A stretch of 61,022 nucleotides of DNA from Clostridiales bacterium (GTDB lineage Bacteria; Bacillota; Clostridia; Christensenellales; Aristaeellaceae), in contig JAHZHZ010000014.1 in the NCBI GenBank assembly GCA_019419995.1, forward strand, positions 1 through 61,022. The letters are read 5' to 3'. The position numbers and the translations under genes are program-made. Positions within the stretch are counted from its first letter, which is position 1; each line of letters starts with the position of its first letter. Below are positions 1-6,624 of the stretch, in pieces. The notes under the pieces were generated by a model. It searched no databases. It was not told where the DNA came from and saw only the letters and a program-made list of their open reading frames with translations.

Positions 1-109
1 CCAGCGTCATCGTGATCGCTGCCGTCAGCGTCGTCTTGCCATGGTCGACGTGTCCGATCGTTCCGATGTTTACATGAGGCTTCGTGCGCTCAAACTTTGC
101 CTTTGCCAT
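1..109 (-). CDS. tuf: Elongation factor Tu, N-terminal fragment (runs off the window)
   Basis: The reverse complement begins MAKAKFERTKPHVNIGTIGH and continues into the P-loop GHVDHGKT, the hallmark start of EF-Tu, the GTPase that delivers aminoacyl-tRNA to the ribosome. Only about 36 codons lie in the window; the gene is cut by the window edge and not truncated biologically as far as can be seen. It lies downstream of sigH and a tRNA-Gly on the same strand, in a translation-rich neighbourhood typical of Firmicutes. Because EF-Tu is often duplicated, tufA and tufB cannot be distinguished here. Confidence 0.95.
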   Translation of the reverse strand, partial: MAKAKFERTKPHVNIGTIGHVDHGKTTLTAAITMTL

Positions 110-150
110 TGTGAACTCCTCCCAACAAAATCAAAATAATGATATTCGTA

Positions 151-224
151 TGGAGCGGGTGATGGGAATCGAACCCACGTGATCAGCTTGGGAAGCTGGA
201 GCTCTGCCATTGAGCTACACCCGC
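151..224 (-). tRNA. tRNA-Gly (anticodon CCC)
   Basis: The minus strand folds as a complete tRNA. The acceptor arms GCGGGTG and CACCCGC pair, the T-arm carries GGTTCGATTCC, and the anticodon loop TTCCCAA gives anticodon CCC, which reads GGG. A discriminator T and an encoded CCA end follow. It sits between sigH and tuf on the same strand. Confidence 0.95.
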
Positions 225-331
225 GCGTTCCCGCCGTCATACAGAAAATATTTTATAGGAAAAGTGCCGTTTTGTCAACCACTTATTGTAATTTCCCCTA
301 TAAAATATCTGACGTGTTCATCCGGCGGTCT

Positions 332-949
332 TTACTTCTCCTTCAGATACTTCAACAGCTTGCGTTTAATGCGTTGCAAGGCATTGTCGATGGACTTGAC
401 GTGCCGTCCCATCTCCTCAGAAATTTCCACATAGCTCTTCCCGGCAATATAGCGTACCAGCACTTCCTTCTCCAGTTCCGAGAGCATCTCGCCGATACGT
501 CCCTCAATTACGGAGAGATCTTCCCGATCGATAAACATTTCCTCAGGGTTGCTGGGTGCGTCCTCGGTAATCACATCCAGTAGAGTGCGATCCGAATCCT
601 CATCATAGATGGGTCTATTCAGAGAAACATAGTTGTTCAGGGGAATATGTTTCTGACGGGTAGCCGTCTTGATAGCGGTGATGATCTGACGGGTAATGCA
701 CAGTTCCGCAAAAGCGCGAAAGGATTTGAGCTTGTCCCGCCGGTAATCCCGTATAGCCTTATATAACCCGATCATGCCTTCCTGAACGATGTCCTCGTGG
801 TCAGCGCCAATGAGAAAATAACTGCGCGCCTTGGTCCGCACGAAGTTTTTGTATTTGTTCAGCAGATATTCAAGAGCGGCGCCATCTGCCTCCTGGGCCA
901 ATTGCACCACGTCCTCATCCGGCATGTTTTCAAAATCCAACCTGGTCAT
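332..949 (-). CDS. sigH: RNA polymerase sporulation/post-exponential sigma factor SigH
   Basis: A 205-residue sigma-70 family protein. Region 2 (about residues 25-95) contains DHEDIVQEGMIGLYKAIRDY, the RpoD-like core-binding and -10-recognition helix. Region 4 at about 172-198 has the helix-turn-helix SYVEISEEMGRHVKSIDNAL that reads the -35. Length and motifs fit SigH (sigma-30), which in Bacillus directs the transition to stationary phase and sporulation. A good ribosome site (GGAGG) precedes the ATG. It is the last protein gene of mrnC-rlmB-yacP-sigH, the order seen in Bacillus and clostridia, which supports the assignment over another group-3 sigma factor. Confidence 0.93.
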   Translation of the reverse strand: MTRLDFENMPDEDVVQLAQEADGAALEYLLNKYKNFVRTKARSYFLIGADHEDIVQEGMIGLYKAIRDYRRDKLKSFRAFAELCITRQIITAIKTATRQKHIPLNNYVSLNRPIYDEDSDRTLLDVITEDAPSNPEEMFIDREDLSVIEGRIGEMLSELEKEVLVRYIAGKSYVEISEEMGRHVKSIDNALQRIKRKLLKYLKEK

Positions 950-964
950 CCCTATCCTCCGGTA

Positions 965-1507
965 TTAACGTTCTCCCCTGCGCATCTCCTCCAGCCGAGC
1001 GCGCACCTGCTGGGGAAGGCGCTCCATTAGCGTAATAGCCCTGGAACCCGTGCTGCCCGTACACTGACCACGTCCTTTGCTGGTCATATCCATCTCCATC
1101 AACAATTCCCGGGAAGAGAGCCGCACGGCGCCTCGTCCAAAGGCAATGGTCTGCTCCACACGGTCCGATGTGGCAACCCGTACCTGAGCGCGCCGCAGAG
1201 TCATATCCTGCTGCAATTCGTCACACAGGCGTTCAATGTAGCAGTCTGCCGTCTCTCCCTTCATGGTAAAGACCACTTTCAGCGGGCCTCTCTCTTCTAC
1301 ACTGCGCTGCATGCGATCGGACTGCCAGGCATCATACACCAATATGATCTCCTGGCCACTCCATCCCGCATAATCGTGCAGCCTATCGGTGAGGCTGCGC
1401 CGAGCCTCTTCCAGTTGTAAACTCTCCCTGACGGGCTTGCGAACATGGATAACGTTATAACCATCCACAATCAGAATCCGACGGGCCTGTTGCAAATCCG
1501 TCTTCAT
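965..1507 (-). CDS. yacP: NYN/PIN-like ribonuclease YacP (Rae1 family)
   Basis: About 180 residues, opening with RRILIVDGYNVIH, the NYN-domain strand with the metal-binding Asp and Asn. A second acidic strand IILVYDAW and a later ATSDRVEQTIAFGRGAVRL block are typical of the family. The Bacillus homologue Rae1 enters the ribosomal A site and cuts mRNA; that role is known for the family and inferred here. The chosen ATG overlaps the rlmB stop by four bases (ATGA) with GAGG five bases upstream, so it is translationally coupled. A GTG two codons earlier is possible. The position between rlmB and sigH is conserved in Firmicutes. Confidence 0.88.
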   Translation of the reverse strand: MKTDLQQARRILIVDGYNVIHVRKPVRESLQLEEARRSLTDRLHDYAGWSGQEIILVYDAWQSDRMQRSVEERGPLKVVFTMKGETADCYIERLCDELQQDMTLRRAQVRVATSDRVEQTIAFGRGAVRLSSRELLMEMDMTSKGRGQCTGSTGSRAITLMERLPQQVRARLEEMRRGER

Positions 1508-2514
1508 TTGCACCTCGATCGCAATACTTCGTACATTAAAATGCCTGCCGCCACGGAGGCATTCAACGATTCAATGCTTCCCTTCATGGGTAGAGCAAGC
1601 GTACGATCGCACTTTTCCAGCGTGAGACGCGAAACGCCCTCTCCCTCTGAGCCAATCACCAGCGCTATGGGGCCACTCAGATCTGCCGTCAGAGCATCTT
1701 CCCCGTCCATAGCCGTGCCAAAGACCCAAATTCCCGCTGCCTTAATCTCTTCAATTGCGCGATTGAGATTCTTGACCCGGGCAATGGGCATGTAGTTCAG
1801 TGCTCCGGCCGCAGCCTTGGCCACCACAGGGCCCAGTCCTGCCGCCCGGCGCTCTGGCACGATTACGCCGTGGGCTCCAGCGCACTCAGCTGAACGAATG
1901 ATTGCTCCCAGATTGTGAGGATCAGTAATGCCATCCAGCAGAATCAGAAAGGGCTCTTCCCCCCGACTCTGTGCACGCTTCAAGATATCTTCCAAGGTGG
2001 TATACTCCACCGCAGCAACATACGCAAGCATCCCCTGATGGGCCGGATAAATCTGATCCAGCCGGCTACGGTCCACCTGCTGCACCACCGCGCCCGCTTC
2101 CTTGGCCATGCGCACGATATCCCGTGCAGCTCCTGAAAGATCTCCGCGGGCCACCAACAGCTTTTCCACCGGTCGTCCGGCCTTCAAAGCCTCCCGAATT
2201 GGATTGCGCCCCACCAGCAGATTTTCATTTTCCAGAGTTGCACTCCGGAACTGAGATTCTTCCATTGACGCCAAGCTTTCCTCATGCATCTCGTCCCCGG
2301 CAGCAATATCCTGTACGCGGCGGGCTGCAGGTACATTTGCATATACAGCTCCGACCCTGGGCCCTCCGCTACGCCGACCGCCGCTTGAAGCACCGTTGCC
2401 TCCGTAAATAGAGGACGCGCCCTCCTTTCCCGGGATATAGGTTCTCCGGGAAGGGCCTGTGCCATTCTTTATATTTGCGCGGAACTTATCCCCGCGTCGA
2501 TCGTCATTTTTCAT
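1504..2514 (-). CDS. rlmB: 23S rRNA 2'-O-methyltransferase RlmB/TrmH family
   Basis: A SpoU/TrmH knotted methyltransferase of about 336 residues that probably methylates G2251 of 23S rRNA (numbering known from E. coli). A basic, low-complexity N-terminal extension of roughly 90 residues precedes the usual substrate-binding domain (NLLVGRNPIREALKAGRPVE). The C-terminal knot shows all three SAM motifs: DGITDPHNLGAIIRSAECAG, IGSEGEGVSRL and SIESLNASVAAGILMYE. The extension is the unusual part and is rich in Arg, Gly and Ser, which suggests RNA binding. The ATG taken has GGAGG six bases upstream inside the end of mrnC. An ATG five codons earlier also exists. Confidence 0.9.
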   Translation of the reverse strand: MKNDDRRGDKFRANIKNGTGPSRRTYIPGKEGASSIYGGNGASSGGRRSGGPRVGAVYANVPAARRVQDIAAGDEMHEESLASMEESQFRSATLENENLLVGRNPIREALKAGRPVEKLLVARGDLSGAARDIVRMAKEAGAVVQQVDRSRLDQIYPAHQGMLAYVAAVEYTTLEDILKRAQSRGEEPFLILLDGITDPHNLGAIIRSAECAGAHGVIVPERRAAGLGPVVAKAAAGALNYMPIARVKNLNRAIEEIKAAGIWVFGTAMDGEDALTADLSGPIALVIGSEGEGVSRLTLEKCDRTLALPMKGSIESLNASVAAGILMYEVLRSRCK

Positions 2515-2908
2515 CTGCATCCTCCGCATACTCTTCAGGGAGCGCCAAACGCATTAACTCATCAATGCGCCCGCGTTGATCCGTAAGGTAGAGATACCCG
2601 ATTAAAGCCTCCAATGCTGTGGCACGATGATACTCCGCCGCGTTTGCATTCCTCGGCGAGTTTTGATGAGCGTTACGGGCACGCCGGGCTACCGCTGCCT
2701 CCATCTCGCTCAAGGCGCCTTCGACACGCGCATAGGCTTCAGCCTGAGCATGCGCACACACCAGAGAAATCGCTGTGCGATGCATTTGCTGCACCCGCCC
2801 TCCCCGACGCACCAGGATCCGGCGCACATAGAGATCATACACAGTATCCCCCAGATACGCCAGCTCCAGTGAGCCCGGCAAAGCATTATGTTCAAAAGCG
2901 TTCGCCAT
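2504..2908 (-). CDS. mrnC: Mini-ribonuclease III
   Basis: A 134-residue RNase III-like catalytic domain without a double-stranded-RNA-binding domain, matching the family length. The motif LAYLGDTVYDLYVRR holds catalytic acidic residues, and ALEALIGYLYL near the C-terminus supplies the second acidic site. MrnC matures 23S rRNA ends in Bacillus. The frame is open upstream to 3052, but the -10 box of the likely promoter (2975-2980) lies inside that extension. The start at 2908 (MANAFEHN) is therefore preferred. It is the first gene of mrnC-rlmB-yacP-sigH and overlaps rlmB. Confidence 0.88.
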   Translation of the reverse strand: MANAFEHNALPGSLELAYLGDTVYDLYVRRILVRRGGRVQQMHRTAISLVCAHAQAEAYARVEGALSEMEAAVARRARNAHQNSPRNANAAEYHRATALEALIGYLYLTDQRGRIDELMRLALPEEYAEDADEK

Positions 2909-2974
2909 ACTCTTTATCCCCATTCGGGCATGCCACACCCATTTTATACATTCCATACAGAATTGAATGATCCC

Positions 2975-3003
2975 AGTATAGCAGAAGAACGCCCTGTAGA
3001 CAA
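2975..3003 (-). promoter_or_regulatory. Sigma-A promoter of the mrnC-rlmB-yacP-sigH operon
   Basis: The minus strand shows TTGTCT, a 17-base spacer and TATACT preceded by TGC (extended -10). It lies about 65 bases upstream of the mrnC start and helps fix that start. Confidence 0.7.
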
Positions 3004-3105
3004 GCAAATTCGGCAAATTTTTGTAAAATTTTGCGCACCACACCGCCGCCATTTATGTATAATTCCCTCTTACCCCTGTATACGTTCATTCAGTTCATCT
3101 GGGAT

Positions 3106-3220
3106 AAATCCACACTTTCCACATACTTATCCACAGGTTTTGGCCCTAAAAACCGGGGTTTTCCACGTTTTCATCAAGTTATCCACAATTCTCGGCTGTG
3201 GACATAATAATTTATTCACA
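3106..3220. promoter_or_regulatory. Cluster of DnaA boxes in a gene-free stretch
   Basis: Three perfect matches to the DnaA box TTATNCACA lie on the plus strand: TTATCCACA at 3127-3135 and 3179-3187, and TTATTCACA at 3212-3220. Degenerate copies with about two mismatches sit at 3106, 3115, 3159 and, inverted, at 3197-3205. The rest of 3009-3502 is AT-rich with no convincing gene. No dnaA, dnaN or rpmH is nearby, so this is probably a regulatory DnaA-binding locus and not the origin itself. Confidence 0.75.
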
Positions 3221-3502
3221 GACTTTGGTTTCTTAATGGCCTATTCTATTCCTATTTGGTCGGTTTTTATGACAAAGGCATGCTTTTCATGTCTATTTTT
3301 CGTCTAAATCATACGATCATACCGCTTTTTAAACGATTTATTCTATTTTCATTGAGGCCATTTCATGTCATTCAAGTGAATAAAAGTTACAAAAGTATTT
3401 CATGTATGTGTTTTTAAAATATACGTTAGCTCCTGCGAAAAAGGCTAAGGTCTGTGTGGGAAAAAAGGACCTCTTCCTTACTGCCAACCCCGGTATAAAG
3501 CA

Positions 3503-3544
3503 GAAAAAAGCGCCGGGTGAAACCTTTTACCGTTCACCCGGTGC
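3503..3544 (-). terminator. Intrinsic terminator of the tsaD operon
   Basis: On the minus strand, the arms GCACCGGGTGAA and TTCACCCGGCGC form a long stem that is followed directly by TTTTTT. It starts a few bases after the tsaD stop. Confidence 0.9.
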
Positions 3545-3548
3545 TAAA

Positions 3549-4622
3549 TCAATTTTCAAACATTCGCAAGGAAGGCAATGCGTTGAGATCCAACTTTGCC
3601 AGTTCACCAGCCCGCAGGCGGTAATAGCCCGCCGAAGCAATCATTACAGCATTATCCGTACACAATCTCCTGGGGGGCATAAACACTTCCAAACCTGCAG
3701 CTCTTCCCCGGCGCTCCAGTTCCCTTCTCAACAAAGAATTGGCCGCCACGCCACCTGCTACTGCCAGCCGGCGGGCTCCTGTGTCCTGAGCTGCCGACAG
3801 CGTCTTATCCACCAGCAAATCCACTACGCTCTTGCGAAAAGAAGCGGCAAAATCCTGCGCTACAATCTCCTGACCTTGTTGGCGCAAGCGATGGGCCTGA
3901 TTGATTACAGCGGTCTTGAGTCCACTAAAGGAGAAGTCATATTTTCCTTCAGTATGAGGGCGGGGGAATTTATAAGCGCAGTCGTCCCCCTCGTCGGCCA
4001 TTCGATCCAATAATGGACCGCCAGGATAGGGAATATCCAACACTCTGGCCACCTTGTCAAAGGCCTCGCCTGCGGCGTCGTCTGTGGTTTGCCCCAGGAG
4101 CCGATAACTTCCATAGTGATCCACGGCCACTATGTGGCTGTGTCCACCGGAGGCCACCAAGCATACAAAGGGCGGTTCCAGGTCGGGGTGAGAGACATAG
4201 TTGGCGCTCACATGGCCCTCAATGTGATTAACAGGAATCAAAGGAAGGTCCCTGGCATAAGAGAGGGCTTTGGCCCAGCTCACGCCCGTGAGCAGCGCCC
4301 CAACCAGTCCCGGCCCATAGGTCACGGCCACAGCATCAATCTCTTCCAGGGAACAGCCTGCCTGCTCAAGGGCGTGATCCAGCAACGGATCAATGGCCTC
4401 CACGTGCATGCGGGAAGCAATTTCCGGCACAACGCCACCATAAAGGGCATGAACATCGATCTGGCTAGCGATGGCGTTGGCCCGTTCCACGCGACCGTCA
4501 TCCACAATAGCAATGGCTGTTTCATCGCAGGAAGATTCCACCGCCAGAATGCGCAGATGCTCCTTTTTCTTCAATTCCTCCAAACGATTGCGCATCCGCG
4601 CCTCATAGCTTTGCAACTTCAT
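3549..4622 (-). CDS. tsaD: tRNA N6-threonylcarbamoyladenosine transferase TsaD
   Basis: A 357-residue ASKHA-fold protein that transfers threonylcarbamoyl to A37 of ANN-decoding tRNAs together with TsaB and TsaE. Visible motifs are ILAVESSCDETAIAIVDDG at about 25-43, the metal-binding NHIEGH at about 132-137, CLVASGGHSHIV, and the C-terminal VAGGVAANSLLRRE. An N-terminal charged extension of about 20 residues precedes the family's usual start. It is retained because GAGG lies eight bases upstream of this ATG and the ATG overlaps the preceding stop by four bases. The genes that normally partner it (tsaB, tsaE) are not in the window. Confidence 0.95.
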   Translation of the reverse strand: MKLQSYEARMRNRLEELKKKEHLRILAVESSCDETAIAIVDDGRVERANAIASQIDVHALYGGVVPEIASRMHVEAIDPLLDHALEQAGCSLEEIDAVAVTYGPGLVGALLTGVSWAKALSYARDLPLIPVNHIEGHVSANYVSHPDLEPPFVCLVASGGHSHIVAVDHYGSYRLLGQTTDDAAGEAFDKVARVLDIPYPGGPLLDRMADEGDDCAYKFPRPHTEGKYDFSFSGLKTAVINQAHRLRQQGQEIVAQDFAASFRKSVVDLLVDKTLSAAQDTGARRLAVAGGVAANSLLRRELERRGRAAGLEVFMPPRRLCTDNAVMIASAGYYRLRAGELAKLDLNALPSLRMFEN

Positions 4623-5314
4623 ACCCGTTTCCTCTTTCGTTTCCTCAGTTGATACAACGCGGTCACCAACAGCGGCAGACCAATTAGCGCAACAGCGCTA
4701 TACAGTGCGATGTGAAGACCCATGGTGGCAAACATGCTAGATGGACAGATGCGAATTAGCAAATCTGTCGCCGGATCCAATAGCCACAAATCATTGGTAA
4801 AAAGCAACTTATGAAAAAAGTGAAATGCAGATTGAAAATCCAGAGCTGCCCACAGCCCCAAGGCACCCACAGGCACTACAATTAGCGCCGAAGCCACCCA
4901 CGCGGTGCCAACGATCAGGCCGCGCCGTCGACACAGCGCAAACCCCAGCAGCATCAGGGCGACAACCACAGCACCCACCCGCAGCCAGGAGTTAACCAGC
5001 GGTACAAACAGCGCCCGGCAGTCGGCCATATGCATCAACTCCCGCTGGTTAAATGCCATCTGACGTTCGCCCCAAACCTCTACTTCAACGTTTAAATCCT
5101 CAATTTTACCACCCAGATAATCGGCGAGCCGCGCATCCAGTAGAGCCAGGTCTGACTCACTGATTCCGGCAGTTTCCAACACTCCTGCCTCTTTCTGAAG
5201 GCGCAGATACAGCTGGGGATCTAAGCCCACCTCGAGAATACTGCCGGCCACCAGCGATGCAAACAACAGCAACCAGCCTAAAATCTCCAGTACCCAATAC
5301 AGCCCTCTCTTCAT
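4619..5314 (-). CDS. DUF1461 (TIGR01906) integral membrane protein
   Basis: A membrane protein of about 231 residues. It has an N-terminal transmembrane segment (about 6-26), an external loop, three further membrane segments and a very basic C-terminus (RKRKRKRV). The external loop contains AFNQRELMHMADCRALF, and a later loop has the pattern HKLLFTNDLWLLDPATDLLI. Both are hallmarks of the DUF1461 family, whose function is unknown. The stop overlaps the tsaD start (GTATGA), so it is co-translated with tsaD. The start is uncertain: a GTG three codons upstream is equally open and the Shine-Dalgarno is weak. Confidence 0.8.
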   Translation of the reverse strand: MKRGLYWVLEILGWLLLFASLVAGSILEVGLDPQLYLRLQKEAGVLETAGISESDLALLDARLADYLGGKIEDLNVEVEVWGERQMAFNQRELMHMADCRALFVPLVNSWLRVGAVVVALMLLGFALCRRRGLIVGTAWVASALIVVPVGALGLWAALDFQSAFHFFHKLLFTNDLWLLDPATDLLIRICPSSMFATMGLHIALYSAVALIGLPLLVTALYQLRKRKRKRV

Positions 5315-5400
5315 GCAGCACACCCAAACCGTCGATATGCGACGATTTTATTTCCTTCCCAAAAATCGGACAGAGGAGCATCCTCCCCCGTCCGCTTTTC

Positions 5401-6513
5401 TTACAGTTTTTGCAGATAACTGGTAACGAAGCCCTCCAGCTTACCGTCCATCACTGCATCGATATCGCCCATTTCATAGCCAGTACGGTGATCCTTGACC
5501 ATGGTATAGGGCTGGAACACATAAGAGCGGATCTGGCTGCCCCATTCGATCTTTTTCAGCTCACCCTTAATGTCTCCCATCTGCTCCTGCCGCTGCTGCT
5601 CCCGCAGCTCTGCCAGACGCGCCCGCAGCCAGATAAAGCACATCTCCTTGTTTTGCAGCTGGCTGCGCTCGTTCTGGCACTGCACAACGATTCCCGTAGG
5701 CAAGTGAGTAATGCGCACTGCCGAATCCGTACGGTTAACGTGCTGGCCACCTTTGCCGGATGCACGATAGGTATCGATGCGCAGATCCTCATTGCGAATC
5801 TCAATTTCTGAGTTATCCACAATGATAGGCGCCACATCCAACGAGGCAAAAGAGGTATGCCGACGGGCATTGGAATCAAAGGGAGAGATGCGCACCAGGC
5901 GATGCACGCCGCGTTCAGCCTTCAGATAACCGTAGGCATAATCGCCCGTCACCTCAAAGCTGACGGATTTAATTCCCGCCTCGTCCCCATCCAACAGATC
6001 CAGTTCCCGCACCTGAAAGCCCATACGCTCACAAAAGCGGGTGTACATGCGGTAGAGCATCTGAGTCCAGTCCTGGGCCTCAGTTCCGCCCGCGCCCGCG
6101 TGAAGGGTAAGAATGCAGTTGCAATCATCGTACTCCCCAGTAAGCAGCGTTTGAAGGCGCAATGTCTCCAAATCTTCCTTTAATGAGGCGAAGGCATCCT
6201 TGATCTCTCCGGCCATGGATTCGTCGTCCTCCTCCTCGGCCAGTTCCATCATGACCTCGATTTCATCCGCACGCTCGATCAACCCCTCGTAGTGCTTGAT
6301 ACGATTCTCAGTGGAATTGGCCTTGGCAGAAATCTTTGTAGCGCGCTCAGTGTCATCCCAGAATCCATTGGAGCCCATATCCTCCTGATATTCCGCCAAC
6401 TGCTCCCGGAGGTGATCCACGTGCAGGGATTCTCCCGCTTCCTGAAGCATGCTGCGTACGGAGGCAAGATCCTGCTTAAAGACTTCCATTTCTATCATAT
6501 TCTTCACATCCAA
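5401..6513 (-). CDS. prfB: Peptide chain release factor 2
   Basis: About 370 residues with the RF2 marks: the peptidyl-transferase loop GKGGQHVN, the UGA-specific SPF tripeptide in RISPFDSNARRHTS, and GAGGTEAQDW. The usual programmed frameshift site should fall after helix 1 (GESL-HVDH, about residue 30), but here that region reads straight through with no UGA. The open frame begins with TTG at 6513. An ATG at 6498 would match the family's usual length but has a poor ribosome site. A possible genuine start with a +1 shift lies upstream (see 6515-6559). It follows secA, as in most Firmicutes. Confidence 0.93.
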   Translation of the reverse strand: MDVKNMIEMEVFKQDLASVRSMLQEAGESLHVDHLREQLAEYQEDMGSNGFWDDTERATKISAKANSTENRIKHYEGLIERADEIEVMMELAEEEDDESMAGEIKDAFASLKEDLETLRLQTLLTGEYDDCNCILTLHAGAGGTEAQDWTQMLYRMYTRFCERMGFQVRELDLLDGDEAGIKSVSFEVTGDYAYGYLKAERGVHRLVRISPFDSNARRHTSFASLDVAPIIVDNSEIEIRNEDLRIDTYRASGKGGQHVNRTDSAVRITHLPTGIVVQCQNERSQLQNKEMCFIWLRARLAELREQQRQEQMGDIKGELKKIEWGSQIRSYVFQPYTMVKDHRTGYEMGDIDAVMDGKLEGFVTSYLQKL

Positions 6514-6514
6514 A

Positions 6515-6559
6515 TCAAAAATTATCCCTTAAGTTTTCCCACATGCGTGGACCTTCTCC
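6515..6559 (-). promoter_or_regulatory. Candidate prfB start and +1 programmed frameshift site at codon 10
   Basis: The minus strand has a strong ribosome site GGAGAAGG (6559-6552), seven bases, then ATG (6544). Nine sense codons follow, ending AAT TTT, and then an in-frame TGA (6517-6515). An internal SD-like AAGGGA ends four bases before the slippery TTT. A +1 slip from TTT to TTT reads GAT next and enters the RF2 frame exactly, giving MWENLRDNF-DLDVKNM. Confidence 0.55.
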
Positions 6560-6624
6560 AGACTTCTCTTAACTCCCATACCGATCATTTCTGAAACGCT
6601 CCGGGAGGGACAGCCATTGCAAAT

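Noticed and set aside
2909..3052. N-terminal extension of mini-RNase III
   Set aside because: It has no ribosome site and contains the -10 of the likely promoter (2975-2980); the family length fits the start at 2908.
3106..3220. Chromosomal replication origin
   Set aside because: DnaA boxes are present, but dnaA, dnaN, rpmH and an AT-rich unwinding tract in the usual arrangement are not.
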